Source of the DNA: Prolixibacteraceae bacterium
Lineage (GTDB): Bacteria > Bacteroidota > Bacteroidia > Bacteroidales > Prolixibacteraceae
Reading direction: 5' to 3'
NCBI GenBank assembly: GCA_023229575.1
Contig: JALNYZ010000016.1
Span: forward strand, 1-64,000
Length of the DNA stretch: 64,000 nt
Made by a program: the position numbers and the translations under genes. Of the stretch, positions 26,825-36,121 are shown piece by piece (positions within the stretch are counted from its first letter, which is position 1; every line of letters begins with the position of its first letter). Under the pieces are notes generated by a model, which was given only the letters and a program-made list of their open reading frames with translations, did not search any database and had not been told where the DNA came from.

Positions 26825-27110
26825 GTATGAATCCACACCCGCATATCCATGATGAAAACTCACTTTTGTCCCTGATTTTCAAGTCCTTCAACTCATCACA
26901 TATCCCCTTAATAATCTGCTCTGCAGTTAAGTGCCCGGTATAAATATCTACATAATTGCTATTGATGGAAACAACATTTTCGATCATCCCATCCCTCAAT
27001 TTTAAATCCCAGGGATTGTTTAAGACGTAATTCAAACACACTTCCACCCAATGAAGATGATGTTTCCATGGATTAAACCGAAATGGCGGCGGTATTGAAA
27101 CGGTATTCAT
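26661..27110 (-). pseudogene. truncated hypothetical protein running into malQ antisense
   Basis: The frame starts at 27110 with an ATG overlapping the TAA of the upstream gene (TAATG, translational coupling). The first 100 residues look genuine (FRFNPWKHHLHWVEVCLNYV, then VDIYTGHLTAEQI) and resemble a small Bacteroidetes family of about 150-200 residues with RFNPxKHHL near the start, recalled from memory. The last 54 residues lie antisense to the malQ 3' end, are compositionally odd (VASVASARSSYPW) and probably are not the original C-terminus. The gene seems to have lost its 3' end. A short functional protein cannot be excluded. Confidence 0.5.
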
Positions 27111-27574
27111 TACCGATATTTATGCGTGTGGATTTTATCCTGCGTTATTAAGTAAACAGGCAAAGCCGCAGGTCCATACCATTTATACAATTCTGCTTCA
27201 AAAATCTTTTCTTTTATCGCCGGATCTGTTTGCAGTAAGGTCTTCGCCTCTTCCAATGTAGTCACATTAAGGACAAAAATTCCACGATACGACATCGGAT
27301 TTACTTCCAGCATTGGTCCCGCTATCACTAGTTTTCCACTGTCAGCCAAGCGTCCAATGTTTTTGAGATGCCCTGCGATGAGACTGTCGCGAACCGAACC
27401 TTTCCCCAAATTATTACTTCCACTCTTGAGCAGGACAAAAATATAACTTTTCATTCCGTAATCATCGGCACCCAAAGTCTTGGCCAGGATCGGATCGTAA
27501 AGCTTGTTAACCTCCTGTCCGGCAACAGAAACAGCAAACAAAGCCAACGAAAAAATTACTAAAATAGATTTCAT
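27110..27574 (-). CDS. exported YCII-related domain protein
   Basis: 154 residues with a signal peptide (MKSILVIFSLALFAVSVAGQ). The mature part carries the YciI-like ferredoxin fold: YIFVLLKSGSN, HLKNIGRLADSGKLVIAGPM, then YRGIFVLNVTTLEEAKTLLQTDPAI. The conserved histidine in GHLKNI is kept. The function of exported members is unknown; cytoplasmic relatives include muconolactone-isomerase-like enzymes. It is translationally coupled to the downstream truncated gene. Confidence 0.8.
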   Translation of the reverse strand: MKSILVIFSLALFAVSVAGQEVNKLYDPILAKTLGADDYGMKSYIFVLLKSGSNNLGKGSVRDSLIAGHLKNIGRLADSGKLVIAGPMLEVNPMSYRGIFVLNVTTLEEAKTLLQTDPAIKEKIFEAELYKWYGPAALPVYLITQDKIHTHKYR

Positions 27575-27592
27575 TGGATTGTGGTTTTATGA

Positions 27593-28123
27593 CTACATCA
27601 CTATTATAAAAACCGCTGGACAGGCAGTTCCAAAGTTCGTGGAATCCAGCCTTCCGGCATATCTTAATACGATACTTTGCGCAATAAGTTTGGGGTTTAT
27701 CAACCAAGAAAACCTATCATAGAGGGATATGCCTTTGTAACAGCAGTTGCCATGGTAGTTGTTGGCCTCTTCGTAAATAAGTGGCGTGACCTCCTTACCC
27801 GCTTTATCAATGAAGCCAAACCTATCGGCCAACTTCACGACAGCAAAACCTCCGATAAAATGCCAGGTAAAATCATATTTTGGCGATACTACCTCTTTCC
27901 CATTTTCATTCAGGTACCCATATTTTCCAGCCAGGCGAACCGCCGCCAAACCTTCGGTAAAGGGATATGCAAGATCATACCGGGGTTCCACCACGATCTT
28001 ACCTCCGCCATCTTTGTATCCATATTTGTCGTCGGTGGCCGAATAAAAAGGGATTAGCTGGGCATGAACAGCCGTCCCAACCAATACGAAGTAAATTATC
28101 AGAATTATCTTCGCCATATTCAT
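27593..28123 (-). CDS. exported WG-repeat protein
   Basis: 176 residues; signal peptide MNMAKIILIIYFVLVG to VHAQ. Three WG-like beta repeats follow: YGYKDGGGKIVVEPRYDLAYPF, KYGYLNENGKEVVSPKYDF and RFGFIDKAGKEVTPLIYEEA. After about residue 125 the repeat pattern breaks off and the tail (NPKLIAQSIVLRYAG and beyond) has no family resemblance, so the 3' end may be frameshifted or shortened. Its start codon touches the 9-bp repeat array at 28122. Role unknown. Confidence 0.7.
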   Translation of the reverse strand: MNMAKIILIIYFVLVGTAVHAQLIPFYSATDDKYGYKDGGGKIVVEPRYDLAYPFTEGLAAVRLAGKYGYLNENGKEVVSPKYDFTWHFIGGFAVVKLADRFGFIDKAGKEVTPLIYEEANNYHGNCCYKGISLYDRFSWLINPKLIAQSIVLRYAGRLDSTNFGTACPAVFIIVM

Positions 28124-28176
28124 GTTTGAAATGTTTTTTATTGTTTGAAATGTTTGAAGGGTTTAAAATGTTTGAA
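28122..28176. repeat. array of atgtttgaa 9-bp units
   Basis: Units atgtttgaa, atgtttttt, attgtttgaa, atgtttgaa, gggtttaaa and atgtttgaa in tandem. It lies between the broken GH92 gene and the WG-repeat gene and overlaps the latter's start codon by two bases. Confidence 0.8.
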
Positions 28177-28194
28177 GGGAATTTTTTCCACAAA

Positions 28195-29785
28195 TCAAAA
28201 TCTCCCTTTCCCCGTTTCTCCGTCTCCCCGTTCCTCCGTCGTCCAAGTCTCCCCCTCTTTTCCTGGTCTGTCTTCCATTTTTACTCCCCATGTAGCCGAC
28301 GGTTGATCGGCCATGTACAAAACCAATTCCCCACCCTTCAGGATGTCAGAATGGCGCAGAAATGATTTGGTATAGGGCTTCCCGTTTAGGGTCGCCTTTT
28401 GAATGTAGATTTTTTGCCTGCTTAAACCGTTGGCATGAATGGTAAAATGCTTTCCGTCATCGAAATTGAGTGTTGATTGGGCTGCCAAAGGAGATCCCAG
28501 TACATATTCACCACTGGCCGGATTAACAGGGTAAAATCCAATGGAGCTTAACACATACCATGTGTAGATCCATGCATTCCCCTCCTGGAATCCGATCGAT
28601 TCGGCAGGATTAAATGGGAGCATCCAATTCCCGTCACTATCTTTTGGCCGGACAAAACCGGTTGCCGGATCAAATAGATTCTTCCAGTATCCACTTCTCT
28701 TCATGAACTCCAGGTAATCACCCTTAAAGCTTAATTTTTTGGCAACCTGGGCAATACACCAATCGTCATAAGCATATTCGACCGTTTTCGTGACACCGCG
28801 TTGCCTGGGATCCTTGTCGTCGGGCACATAACCATACAGGCGGTAATGATCCGATTCGCGTATATCCTGGTTGGCTGTTGTTTTCATGGCTTCAAAAGCC
28901 TTCCGGTAATCAAATCCACCCATCCCCTTCAAAATTGCATCGGCAATCACCGGAACAGCATGGTAACCCGGCATCGCTTTTTACCTTGTCAAAATCCCAG
29001 TCAGGAATCTCCTGCAATCCTGCCATGGCACCCTCCTCGGATACAGAGCTGATGGCCACTTTCACCAAGAGTTTTGTTCCTGCTTTTGTGCCTGGAAAAG
29101 AGAGATAACTTTTAAGTCGCACTGAATTCGCTTCTACCTTCGAACGAACCTGGGTTCCATCAGTAAAGATTAAAACTTCACCGAAGGGCAGGCTTGTTTT
29201 GGCAGCAAAATAAACTGTACGCTCTCCAACAAACCCGATGGAGCGCCGAAATCCAACCACAGTGTGGTCATCAATTTTCCTAAAATAGCACTCCAATGGC
29301 TCATCCCCATTGTGCCCTACCCTCGCCTCCATACCATTTCCAAATCCCAGATCAATCCTAATCAAGGCATTTTTACAGTCTGGTAAAGTATAACGGTGCA
29401 GTCCGCAATGGGTTGTAACAGTTAGTTCGGCTTTGATATCAGCACTCCTCAGAACAACTGAATAATATCCGGGCGAGGCCTTCTCTTGCAGGTGGGAAAA
29501 CTCACCGTTGACAGACTCCCTGGTAGGGTTTGCGTTGACAAGTGGGAAAACCGATATATCACAAAGACTTTCTGCTCCTGTACCACTATAATGGGTGTGA
29601 CTGAAACCCTGAATTTTACTGCTCGAATAGTGATACCCACTGCACCAGTTGTAGCCGTGTTCACCATTGTCGGGACTTAGTTGCACCATTCCAAAAGGGA
29701 CCACAGCCCCAGGAAAGGTATGGCCGTCTTCGTCAGTACCAATAAACGGATTGACATAACGAACAAGATGTTGTGCAACTGACAT
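28195..29785 (-). pseudogene. decayed GH92 alpha-mannosidase with two internal deletions
   Basis: The N-terminal part from 29785 (LVRYVNPFIGTDEDGHTFPG) and the C-terminal part from 28974 (GYHAVPVIADAIL to IYIQKATLNGKP) match the intact GH92 at 59.2-61.5 kb. At about 28975 the sequence jumps from FDKVKSDA to GYHAV, losing about 117 codons and shifting the frame, so two frames overlap at 28910-28974. A second in-frame jump in EGNAWIYTWYVLSSIG removes about 102 codons, including the HGNEPSHH and GNEDCGQ regions. No signal peptide remains. The end is formed by repeat units. It cannot encode an active mannosidase. Confidence 0.88.
28201..28250. repeat. array of 8-bp GGAGACGG-type units inside a frame
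   Basis: Read on the minus strand, units of the type gaggaacg, gggagacg, gagaaacg, gggaaagg follow one another. They encode the low-complexity end EERGDGETGKGRF of the decayed GH92 frame, so the array has been read into the coding sequence. Confidence 0.75.
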
Positions 29786-30129
29786 TCAAACAGATAAAAA
29801 TATCCAAATGATTGATGCAATTTTTTTAGCGGGCAATTGAAGCTAAAAATGAATCGTCTTTTATTGCACACGTTTGGATCTTTATCTAGCTAACAACCAG
29901 TCGTTAAAATTATTCATTCTCAGGTTGAATTGCATATACCATCTTTTAAATAAAAAATATCATAAAATTGTTATGATTACAAAACTTAGTTATACTTTTA
30001 TCGTTATTAAGTCTAAATAAAATTCTAAACTGCATATAGATCGTATGTACCTTATTTTATGATTGTTCCAAAATTTATCAATTGTGGAAAATAGAAAGGT
30101 TTGATGACTATACTGTAGGGAATTGAAGG
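29786..30129. other. 344-base AT-rich gap ahead of the leucine/mevalonate genes
   Basis: No open frame of note. It must hold the promoter for the plus-strand operon starting near 30130. No exact TAnnTTTG box is placed well for that gene. The only structure is a 7-bp dyad at 29959-29977. Confidence 0.6.
29959..29977. promoter_or_regulatory. candidate operator dyad
   Basis: ATCATAA and TTATGAT separated by AATTG form a perfect 7-bp dyad of 19 bases, about 150 bases ahead of the carboxylase gene. The size suits a helix-turn-helix dimer site, but AT-rich DNA makes chance dyads common. Confidence 0.25.
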
Positions 30130-31707
30130 TTGATAAATAATAAAACATTGAAGCGACTCACAACAAATATAAAAACCACAGAAGAGCAGTTTAAGGAAAA
30201 GGTTGAAGCGTTTATGGAGGTCATGAATATTTTTCATGGCAGGATGAACAATATTCTCTGTCGTGACAATGACCTGGCGGTGATCAGGCACCGGGAGCGG
30301 GGAAAGCTGGATGCACGCATCAGAATCGATTTGTTGGTCGACGAGCATACCCCATTTCTGGAACTATCTGTCATGGCTGCCTTTGACCAGTACGATGATC
30401 AGTTTCCTTCTGCGGGTATCGTTACCGGTATTGGAAAAGTTCATGGAAAATTGTGCATGATCATTGCCAATGATGCCACAGTTAAGGGAGGCACCTATGT
30501 CAGGGAGACGGTAAAAAAGCACCTTAGGGCTCAGGAAATTGCCCTGGGTAACCGTTTGCCATGTATCTATCTTGTTGACTCTGGTGGAATATTCTTACCT
30601 GAACAAGCCAACATATTTCCGGATCAAGATGGATTTGGCCGTATATTTTACAATCAGGCTCAAATGTCAGCAGAGGGAATACCGCAACTATCGATCGTAA
30701 TGGGCTCTTGCACGGCAGGAGGGGCTTATGTACCTGCGATGAGTGACGAAACCATCATTGTCAGGAACCAGGGGACCATATTTATTGGAGGTCCTCCTCT
30801 GGTAAAAGCTGCGACTGGTGAGGTGGTTACAGCGGAGGAGCTTGGCGGGGCCTTGGTTCACGCCTCAATATCAGGGGTTGCCGATCATTTGGCCGATAAT
30901 GAGATTGATGCGATCAGGATTTGCAGGAATATTCTTGAATTTATTCCCGCCAACGAATCTCAGCCCTACGAACTGCATGCCATCGAAGAGCCTGTCTATA
31001 GTCTCCATGATATTTACGGTTTTGCACCGGTTGATCTAAGAAAACCCGTTGATATCTATGAAATTATTGCAAGAATAACAGACGGGAGCAAGTTTGAGGA
31101 GTTCAAAAAAAATTATGGGACAACATTGGTCACTGGTTATTCAAGGATCTTTGGATTTCCAGTAGGTATCATTGCCAACAATGGGTTTCTGACTTCTGAG
31201 GCGTCGCTCAAAGGAGCTCATTTTATCGAAATCTGCAATTTCAGAAAAATACCACTCCTCTTTCTTCAAAACATCACCGGCTTTATTGTTGGGAAGAGAT
31301 ATGAGCATGAAGGGATTGCCCGCAATGGAGCCAAGTTGATACATGCCGTTGCTACAACAGTAGTTCCCAAAATCACTGTCATTATCGGCGGCTCTTTCGG
31401 CGCCGGGAATTATGCTATGGCTGGAAGGGCTTACAATCCTGATTTCCTTTTCATGTGGCCCAATGCCAGGATCGGAGTGATGGGCGGACAACAGGCCCAG
31501 GATGTAATCAACTCAATCAAGAGGAACAACAACGATGATCTTGTAAAACAAATTGACAAGGAAAGCAGCGCGTACTTCAGTACTTCCCGCCTTTGGGATG
31601 ATGGAATAATTGATCCCATCGATACCAGGGCTGTGGTAGGTATGGCTATTTCAATCGCTTCAAACAAAAAAACAACTCCACCGCGAAATGGGGTTTTTAG
31701 AATGTGA
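30130..31707 (+). CDS. mccB: methylcrotonyl-CoA carboxylase carboxyltransferase (beta) subunit
   Basis: Transfers carboxyl from biotin to 3-methylcrotonyl-CoA in leucine catabolism. The 525 residues contain MCC-type signatures: VKGGTYVRETVKKHLRAQEI, LPCIYLVDSGGIFLP, FGRIFYNQAQMSAEGIPQ, MGSCTAGGAYVPAMSDE and GGPPLVKAATGEVVTAEELG. These separate it from propionyl-CoA carboxylase beta subunits. The frame opens with TTG at 30130; another TTG at 30148 is possible, and no ATG comes before the conserved region, so the start is uncertain. First gene of the string to mvk. Confidence 0.92.
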   Translation: MINNKTLKRLTTNIKTTEEQFKEKVEAFMEVMNIFHGRMNNILCRDNDLAVIRHRERGKLDARIRIDLLVDEHTPFLELSVMAAFDQYDDQFPSAGIVTGIGKVHGKLCMIIANDATVKGGTYVRETVKKHLRAQEIALGNRLPCIYLVDSGGIFLPEQANIFPDQDGFGRIFYNQAQMSAEGIPQLSIVMGSCTAGGAYVPAMSDETIIVRNQGTIFIGGPPLVKAATGEVVTAEELGGALVHASISGVADHLADNEIDAIRICRNILEFIPANESQPYELHAIEEPVYSLHDIYGFAPVDLRKPVDIYEIIARITDGSKFEEFKKNYGTTLVTGYSRIFGFPVGIIANNGFLTSEASLKGAHFIEICNFRKIPLLFLQNITGFIVGKRYEHEGIARNGAKLIHAVATTVVPKITVIIGGSFGAGNYAMAGRAYNPDFLFMWPNARIGVMGGQQAQDVINSIKRNNNDDLVKQIDKESSAYFSTSRLWDDGIIDPIDTRAVVGMAISIASNKKTTPPRNGVFRM

Positions 31708-31726
31708 AACTTAATATTTATTAAAA

Positions 31727-32086
31727 ATGGAATTAAAATCATTTATTACCGATGTATATCAATCCATCGATCGTAGTGACGCTTCGGCTTTTGCTCGTTT
31801 TATTACGCCCACAGGATCCTTTCGCTTTGCCAATAATCCTGCTGTAACCGGTACAAAAGCAATTGAAGAATATGTGGCTGGCTTCTTCCAAAGTCTGGAG
31901 GGTATCGAACACTCCAATCTGGAGTCCTGGAAGAGCGGGGATGCCATATTTGTAAATGGCATTGTAAAATATACCCGCCACAACGGCTCAACACTGGAAG
32001 TTCCGTTCTCCTGTACCTGGAAAATGCAAGGGCGGCTTATTGACCAGTACCTGATTTATATTGACAGTTCTGAATTGTATCAATAA
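31727..32086 (+). CDS. SnoaL/NTF2-like small protein
   Basis: 119 residues with the cone-shaped NTF2-like pattern: an N-terminal helix pair, SDASAFARFITPTGSFRFAN, a helix with GTKAIEEYVAGFFQSL, and curled strands ending YLIYIDSSELYQ. Such domains serve as isomerases, dehydratases or binding proteins. It lies between mccB and the hydratase gene with gaps of 19 and 41 bases, so an auxiliary role in the same pathway is possible; no catalytic assignment is justified. Confidence 0.7.
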   Translation: MELKSFITDVYQSIDRSDASAFARFITPTGSFRFANNPAVTGTKAIEEYVAGFFQSLEGIEHSNLESWKSGDAIFVNGIVKYTRHNGSTLEVPFSCTWKMQGRLIDQYLIYIDSSELYQ

Positions 32087-32127
32087 TAATTCAGGCACGA
32101 TTCAAAGGCTATTGTTATAAAAAACCC

Positions 32128-32910
32128 ATGGACAATTATCAAACGATCAGGACTGAACTTAACGGGGCAAATTTGACTTTGTGGCTTACGCGGCCTCAAG
32201 TCCACAATGCGCTTGACCCGCTCATGATCCGGGAAATATCCCAGCTTTTTTCCCTGGTAGAAAAGATACCGGATATAAGAGTGGTAATTATCAGAGGGCA
32301 AGGAAAATCATTCTGTTCGGGCGCGGATCTCCAATGGATGAAAAATGCCTTTATGCTAAGCGACGAGGAAAACCTGAAAGAGTGTGAAGAGCTATCAGTG
32401 ATGTTCAGAATGATCTTCCTTAGCAGTAAAGTAGTGCTGGGAGTGGTCCATGGCAATGTTTTTGGTGGTGGAAACGGGTTGGTTGCTGTTTGTGACCTTG
32501 CAGTTGGCTTGTCCAATGCAAGATTTTCGTTAAGTGAAACCAAGATAGGAATGGTTGCAGCCACGATCACACCCTACCTCTTGCAGAGAATGCGGATTTC
32601 TGACCTGAAGGAACTTATTTTCTCCGCAAGAAACTTTGATGGCGATGAAGCAGTTAAATATGGCTTGCTGGATCATTCGTTTTCTTCTATCGCAACTTTG
32701 GACCATTATTTAAATAATTTTTTGGTTCAGGTAGAGGAAAACGGAAGAGGTGCTATTGAAGCTTCAAAACAGCTTATAAACAGGTTAACCCTACAATCAA
32801 TGGCTAAAACAATGGAGCAAATCCCTCAAATTTTGGCGCAGACAAGAATCTCTCCTGAAGCCCGGGAGGGATTCTCAGCATTTTTAGGGAAAAGAAAACC
32901 CAATTGGTGA
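32128..32910 (+). CDS. enoyl-CoA hydratase/isomerase family, probable methylglutaconyl-CoA hydratase
   Basis: 260-residue crotonase-fold protein. The oxyanion-hole motifs are GKSFCSGADLQWMKN near 63-77 and VHGNVFGGGNGLVAVCDLAV near 107-126; the position of the catalytic acid falls in SLSETKIGMVAATITPYL. The last form (glutamate in ETKIG) is seen in methylglutaconyl-CoA hydratases. Placed between the two carboxylase subunits, it would hydrate 3-methylglutaconyl-CoA to HMG-CoA. The family is certain; the substrate is inferred from context. Confidence 0.82.
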   Translation: MDNYQTIRTELNGANLTLWLTRPQVHNALDPLMIREISQLFSLVEKIPDIRVVIIRGQGKSFCSGADLQWMKNAFMLSDEENLKECEELSVMFRMIFLSSKVVLGVVHGNVFGGGNGLVAVCDLAVGLSNARFSLSETKIGMVAATITPYLLQRMRISDLKELIFSARNFDGDEAVKYGLLDHSFSSIATLDHYLNNFLVQVEENGRGAIEASKQLINRLTLQSMAKTMEQIPQILAQTRISPEAREGFSAFLGKRKPNW

Positions 32911-32963
32911 ATTAATGGATGAAGCCGGATCAGGGAACGAAAAATTTAATCAATCTTAACACG

Positions 32964-34958
32964 ATGGCCTTGCTCGACAAATTGTTGGTGGCAAACAGAG
33001 GTGAAATAGCCTTGCGTATTATAAAATCGGCAAAGAAGCTGGGGATCAGGACTGTTGCTATCTATTCTGAAGGCGATGAATCCTCTGGCTATGTGATGTT
33101 GGCTGATGAAAAAGTTGCCCTTGGGAAGGATGAGTTAAGTTCAACTTTTCTGAATATTGACCGAATTATGGGTATTGCACGTTCTACCGGTTCGCATGCC
33201 ATCCATCCCGGTTATGGATTTCTCTCTGAAAGTTCCGATCTGGCCAGGGCCTGTGAAGAAAATCAAATCATTTTTGTAGGCCCAGGTTCTGAAATACTTG
33301 AATTAACGGGAAACAAACCGGAGGCCAAACAACTAGCCGCCAATCTTGGGATACCTGTTGTTACCAGTCATAAAATTGAATTTCCCGGAGTACTTTCCTC
33401 TGAACCAATTGAATTTCCAGTATTGATTAAAGCTTCCCATGGCGGAGGTGGCAAAGGGATACAACTTGTCCACAATATGGAAGAACTCGCTGCACATGTG
33501 GAACAATCGTCTCGTGCCGCCTTGAAATACTTTGGGAACGGAGCAATTTTTACGGAGAAACAGATCAGGAATGCCCGGCATGTTGAGGTACAGCTTTTAG
33601 GGGATCAGTATGGCAAACTCATTCATTTGTATGAACGTGAGTGTTCTATACAGCGAAACCATCAAAAAATTATCGAAGAGGCCCCTGCAATTTTTTTATC
33701 CCCTCAGCTGCGTGCAAATTTACTCGATGCAGCCGTAAAAATTGGTAATTCAGTAAAGTACGTGGGTGCTGGAACTGTCGAATTTCTAATAGATGAGTCG
33801 GGCAACTTCTTTTTCATGGAAATGAATCCACGAATTCAGGTTGAACATGCCGTCACTGAAGAGATTACAGGAATTGATATTGTGGCTGAGCAATTGAAAA
33901 TCGCATCCGGGCTCCCGCTCTCCTTCATGCAGGAAGAGGTAAGCATCAAAGGGCATGCCATTGAGGTTAGGTTATACACGGAAGATCCCGCAAAAGGGTT
34001 TGCCCCGTCCACCAGACAATTGCGCTCCATCAATTTCCCGGAACATCCTTCACTAAGAATTGAGGCAGATATAAACATCGAACATTTGGCCAAAAATCAG
34101 TTTGATCCACTCTTGCTCAAATTAATCGCACGATGTGATGACCGTGAACAGGCAATCAATCTGCTTCGAAATAGTTTGAGCACGCTGAATGTTATTGGCC
34201 CTGAGACCAATACAAAATTCATTGAAAATATTCTCGTCCATGAACAATATCAGCAAAACAATATCTCGGTTGAATTTTGCAAAAATAACCACGAGACCCT
34301 GGTCCATTACATCAAAGAACAATTCACCTCAACCGGTATAACCTATTTGATTGCACTTGCTGTTGCAAAGGGTTATCTGGAAAATGGCGGTCTCTCGGAA
34401 AGTGATCCCTGGAATTCCCTGGGATACTGGCGATCGACACCATCCTTTGTTCCTCTTGCCATTGATAATTATTTATATCGTATACAAATTAATGTCAACG
34501 ATAAATCAAATACATACCATGTTTGGAACGGGACAAAAACAGTATTCAATGCCGTCTTTTGCTCAGAAAACAGTATTGAAATTTCAATTCATGGGCTTAA
34601 AAAGATTTTTTTTTACCAATTCGATCAACAGTGGAAATTACATGTCGTCCATAAGAATACCCAATACCACATAGTTTTCCCCGGATTGTTAAAACATCAG
34701 CCGGAAACCAGTGTCCTGCCATCCATTGAAACAGCGGAAGAAACCGCAGAAATAACCTCTCCGATGCATGGGAAAATACTGGAAATATTTGTAAAAGAAA
34801 ACCAGCTGATTAAAAAAAATGAACCATTGCTAATTATTGAGGCAATGAAATCAGAGAATAAAATTCTCTCGCACAAAGATGCCAGAATCAGGAAAATTGC
34901 CGTCAGTGTGGGAACCCAGGTTGCAGACCATATGCCACTTATATTTTTAGAGGATTAA
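32964..34958 (+). CDS. mccA: methylcrotonyl-CoA carboxylase biotin-carrying (alpha) subunit
   Basis: Biotin carboxylase plus biotin carrier. The start at 32964 gives MALLDKLLVANRGEIALRI, the canonical N-terminus; an upstream frame adds 15 residues. The 664 residues show the ATP-grasp glycine loop SHGGGGKGIQLV, then ERECSIQRNHQKIIEEAP, EMNPRIQVEHAVTE, and a C-terminal biotinyl domain with SPMHGKILEIFV and the biotin lysine in EAMKSEN. The residue after the lysine is serine instead of the common methionine. It ends one base before the acyl-CoA dehydrogenase start. Confidence 0.92.
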   Translation: MALLDKLLVANRGEIALRIIKSAKKLGIRTVAIYSEGDESSGYVMLADEKVALGKDELSSTFLNIDRIMGIARSTGSHAIHPGYGFLSESSDLARACEENQIIFVGPGSEILELTGNKPEAKQLAANLGIPVVTSHKIEFPGVLSSEPIEFPVLIKASHGGGGKGIQLVHNMEELAAHVEQSSRAALKYFGNGAIFTEKQIRNARHVEVQLLGDQYGKLIHLYERECSIQRNHQKIIEEAPAIFLSPQLRANLLDAAVKIGNSVKYVGAGTVEFLIDESGNFFFMEMNPRIQVEHAVTEEITGIDIVAEQLKIASGLPLSFMQEEVSIKGHAIEVRLYTEDPAKGFAPSTRQLRSINFPEHPSLRIEADINIEHLAKNQFDPLLLKLIARCDDREQAINLLRNSLSTLNVIGPETNTKFIENILVHEQYQQNNISVEFCKNNHETLVHYIKEQFTSTGITYLIALAVAKGYLENGGLSESDPWNSLGYWRSTPSFVPLAIDNYLYRIQINVNDKSNTYHVWNGTKTVFNAVFCSENSIEISIHGLKKIFFYQFDQQWKLHVVHKNTQYHIVFPGLLKHQPETSVLPSIETAEETAEITSPMHGKILEIFVKENQLIKKNEPLLIIEAMKSENKILSHKDARIRKIAVSVGTQVADHMPLIFLED

Positions 34959-34959
34959 G

Positions 34960-36102
34960 ATGAATGAATTATTAGACAACAGTAAAGTAGAATACAGAAA
35001 AAAGATCAGGGCTTTTTCAGAGCTCGTTATTAGACCGATTGCCATCGAACAGGACAAAAAAGAGGAGTTTCCGATAGATCTTGCGCAAAAGATGGGAGAT
35101 GCCGGGTTGTTTGGAATTACCCTACCGGAAGAATATGGAGGCAAAGGGCTCGACTATCTCTCCTACATAATTGCCATTGAGGAGATGGCCCGGATCGACA
35201 GCTCGCCAGCAGCAACGGTGGCAGCGCACAACTCACTGGGAATTGCCCCGATCTATTATTTTGGAACTGAGGAGCAACGTTTGAAATACTTACCAGAATT
35301 GTGTACTGGCAAGAAAATATGGGCATTTGGATTGACTGAAACCAATGCCGGGTCTGATGCAAAAGGTGTAGAGACTGAAGCTAAACTAGTTGATAACCAA
35401 TGGATTATCAATGGTTCCAAAGTTTTTATCACCAACAGTTCCTCTGCAATAGCCTCCGGAATAACACTCCAAGCCATCACTGATTTGAGAAACGGAGAGA
35501 AGGAACTGTCCGTCATCCTGGTTGAACGAACCACCCCTGGTTATTCAACCGAGCCAATTAAAGGTAAATTGATGTGGCGGGCGGTGGACAACGGAAAACT
35601 ACATTTCGACAATTGCGTGGTTCCTGTTGGCAATCTGCTCGGGAAGCGGGGTGAAGGCTTGAAGATTATGCTTTCGACCCTCGATGCCGGCAGATTGTCT
35701 ATTGCGGCCATAGGTCTTGGGCTCGCCCAGGGTGCCTTTGAAATGGCCGTTGATTATGCCCGGAAGCGCAAACAATTCGGAAAAACGCTGGCCGAATTTC
35801 AAGCTATCTCTTTCAAACTGGCTGAGATGGCTACAAAAATTGAACTGGCAAGGAATACGCTCTATCATGCCTGTCGCATGAAAGATTCCGGATTACCATT
35901 TGGCAAGCAGGCGGCAATTTCAAAACTCTATTGTTCCGAGATTGCAAAAGAGGTTGCTGACGAATCACTCCAAATCCATGGAGCATACGGATTCTTGCGC
36001 GAAAACCATATTGAACGATTTTACCGCGATCAGCGTTTGCTTCAAATTGGTGAAGGAACCTCTGAAATTCTCAAAATGGTCATTTCACGTCACATTACAT
36101 AG
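34960..36102 (+). CDS. acyl-CoA dehydrogenase (short/branched-chain type)
   Basis: FAD enzyme that makes alpha-beta unsaturated acyl-CoA. 380 residues with the signatures FGLTETNAGSDAKG, the RKRKQFGKTLAEFQAI block and the end IGEGTSEILK. The glutamate in GEGTSE is at the catalytic base position of butyryl/medium-chain enzymes. Isovaleryl-CoA dehydrogenases use a glutamate earlier in the chain; here that site reads DAGRLS. Context (mccA, mccB, hydratase) suggests it acts on isovaleryl-CoA all the same, but that is open. Confidence 0.88.
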   Translation: MNELLDNSKVEYRKKIRAFSELVIRPIAIEQDKKEEFPIDLAQKMGDAGLFGITLPEEYGGKGLDYLSYIIAIEEMARIDSSPAATVAAHNSLGIAPIYYFGTEEQRLKYLPELCTGKKIWAFGLTETNAGSDAKGVETEAKLVDNQWIINGSKVFITNSSSAIASGITLQAITDLRNGEKELSVILVERTTPGYSTEPIKGKLMWRAVDNGKLHFDNCVVPVGNLLGKRGEGLKIMLSTLDAGRLSIAAIGLGLAQGAFEMAVDYARKRKQFGKTLAEFQAISFKLAEMATKIELARNTLYHACRMKDSGLPFGKQAAISKLYCSEIAKEVADESLQIHGAYGFLRENHIERFYRDQRLLQIGEGTSEILKMVISRHIT

Positions 36103-36121
36103 TACAAATTGACGCTTCATC

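Noticed and set aside
28910..28974. Programmed frameshift joining the two GH92 frames
   Set aside because: About 117 codons of the conserved domain are missing at the junction, so it is a deletion, not recoding.
30130..31707. Propionyl-CoA carboxylase beta subunit
   Set aside because: The SGGIFLP, FGRIFYNQAQMSA and SCTAGGAYVPAMSDE stretches are of the methylcrotonyl type.
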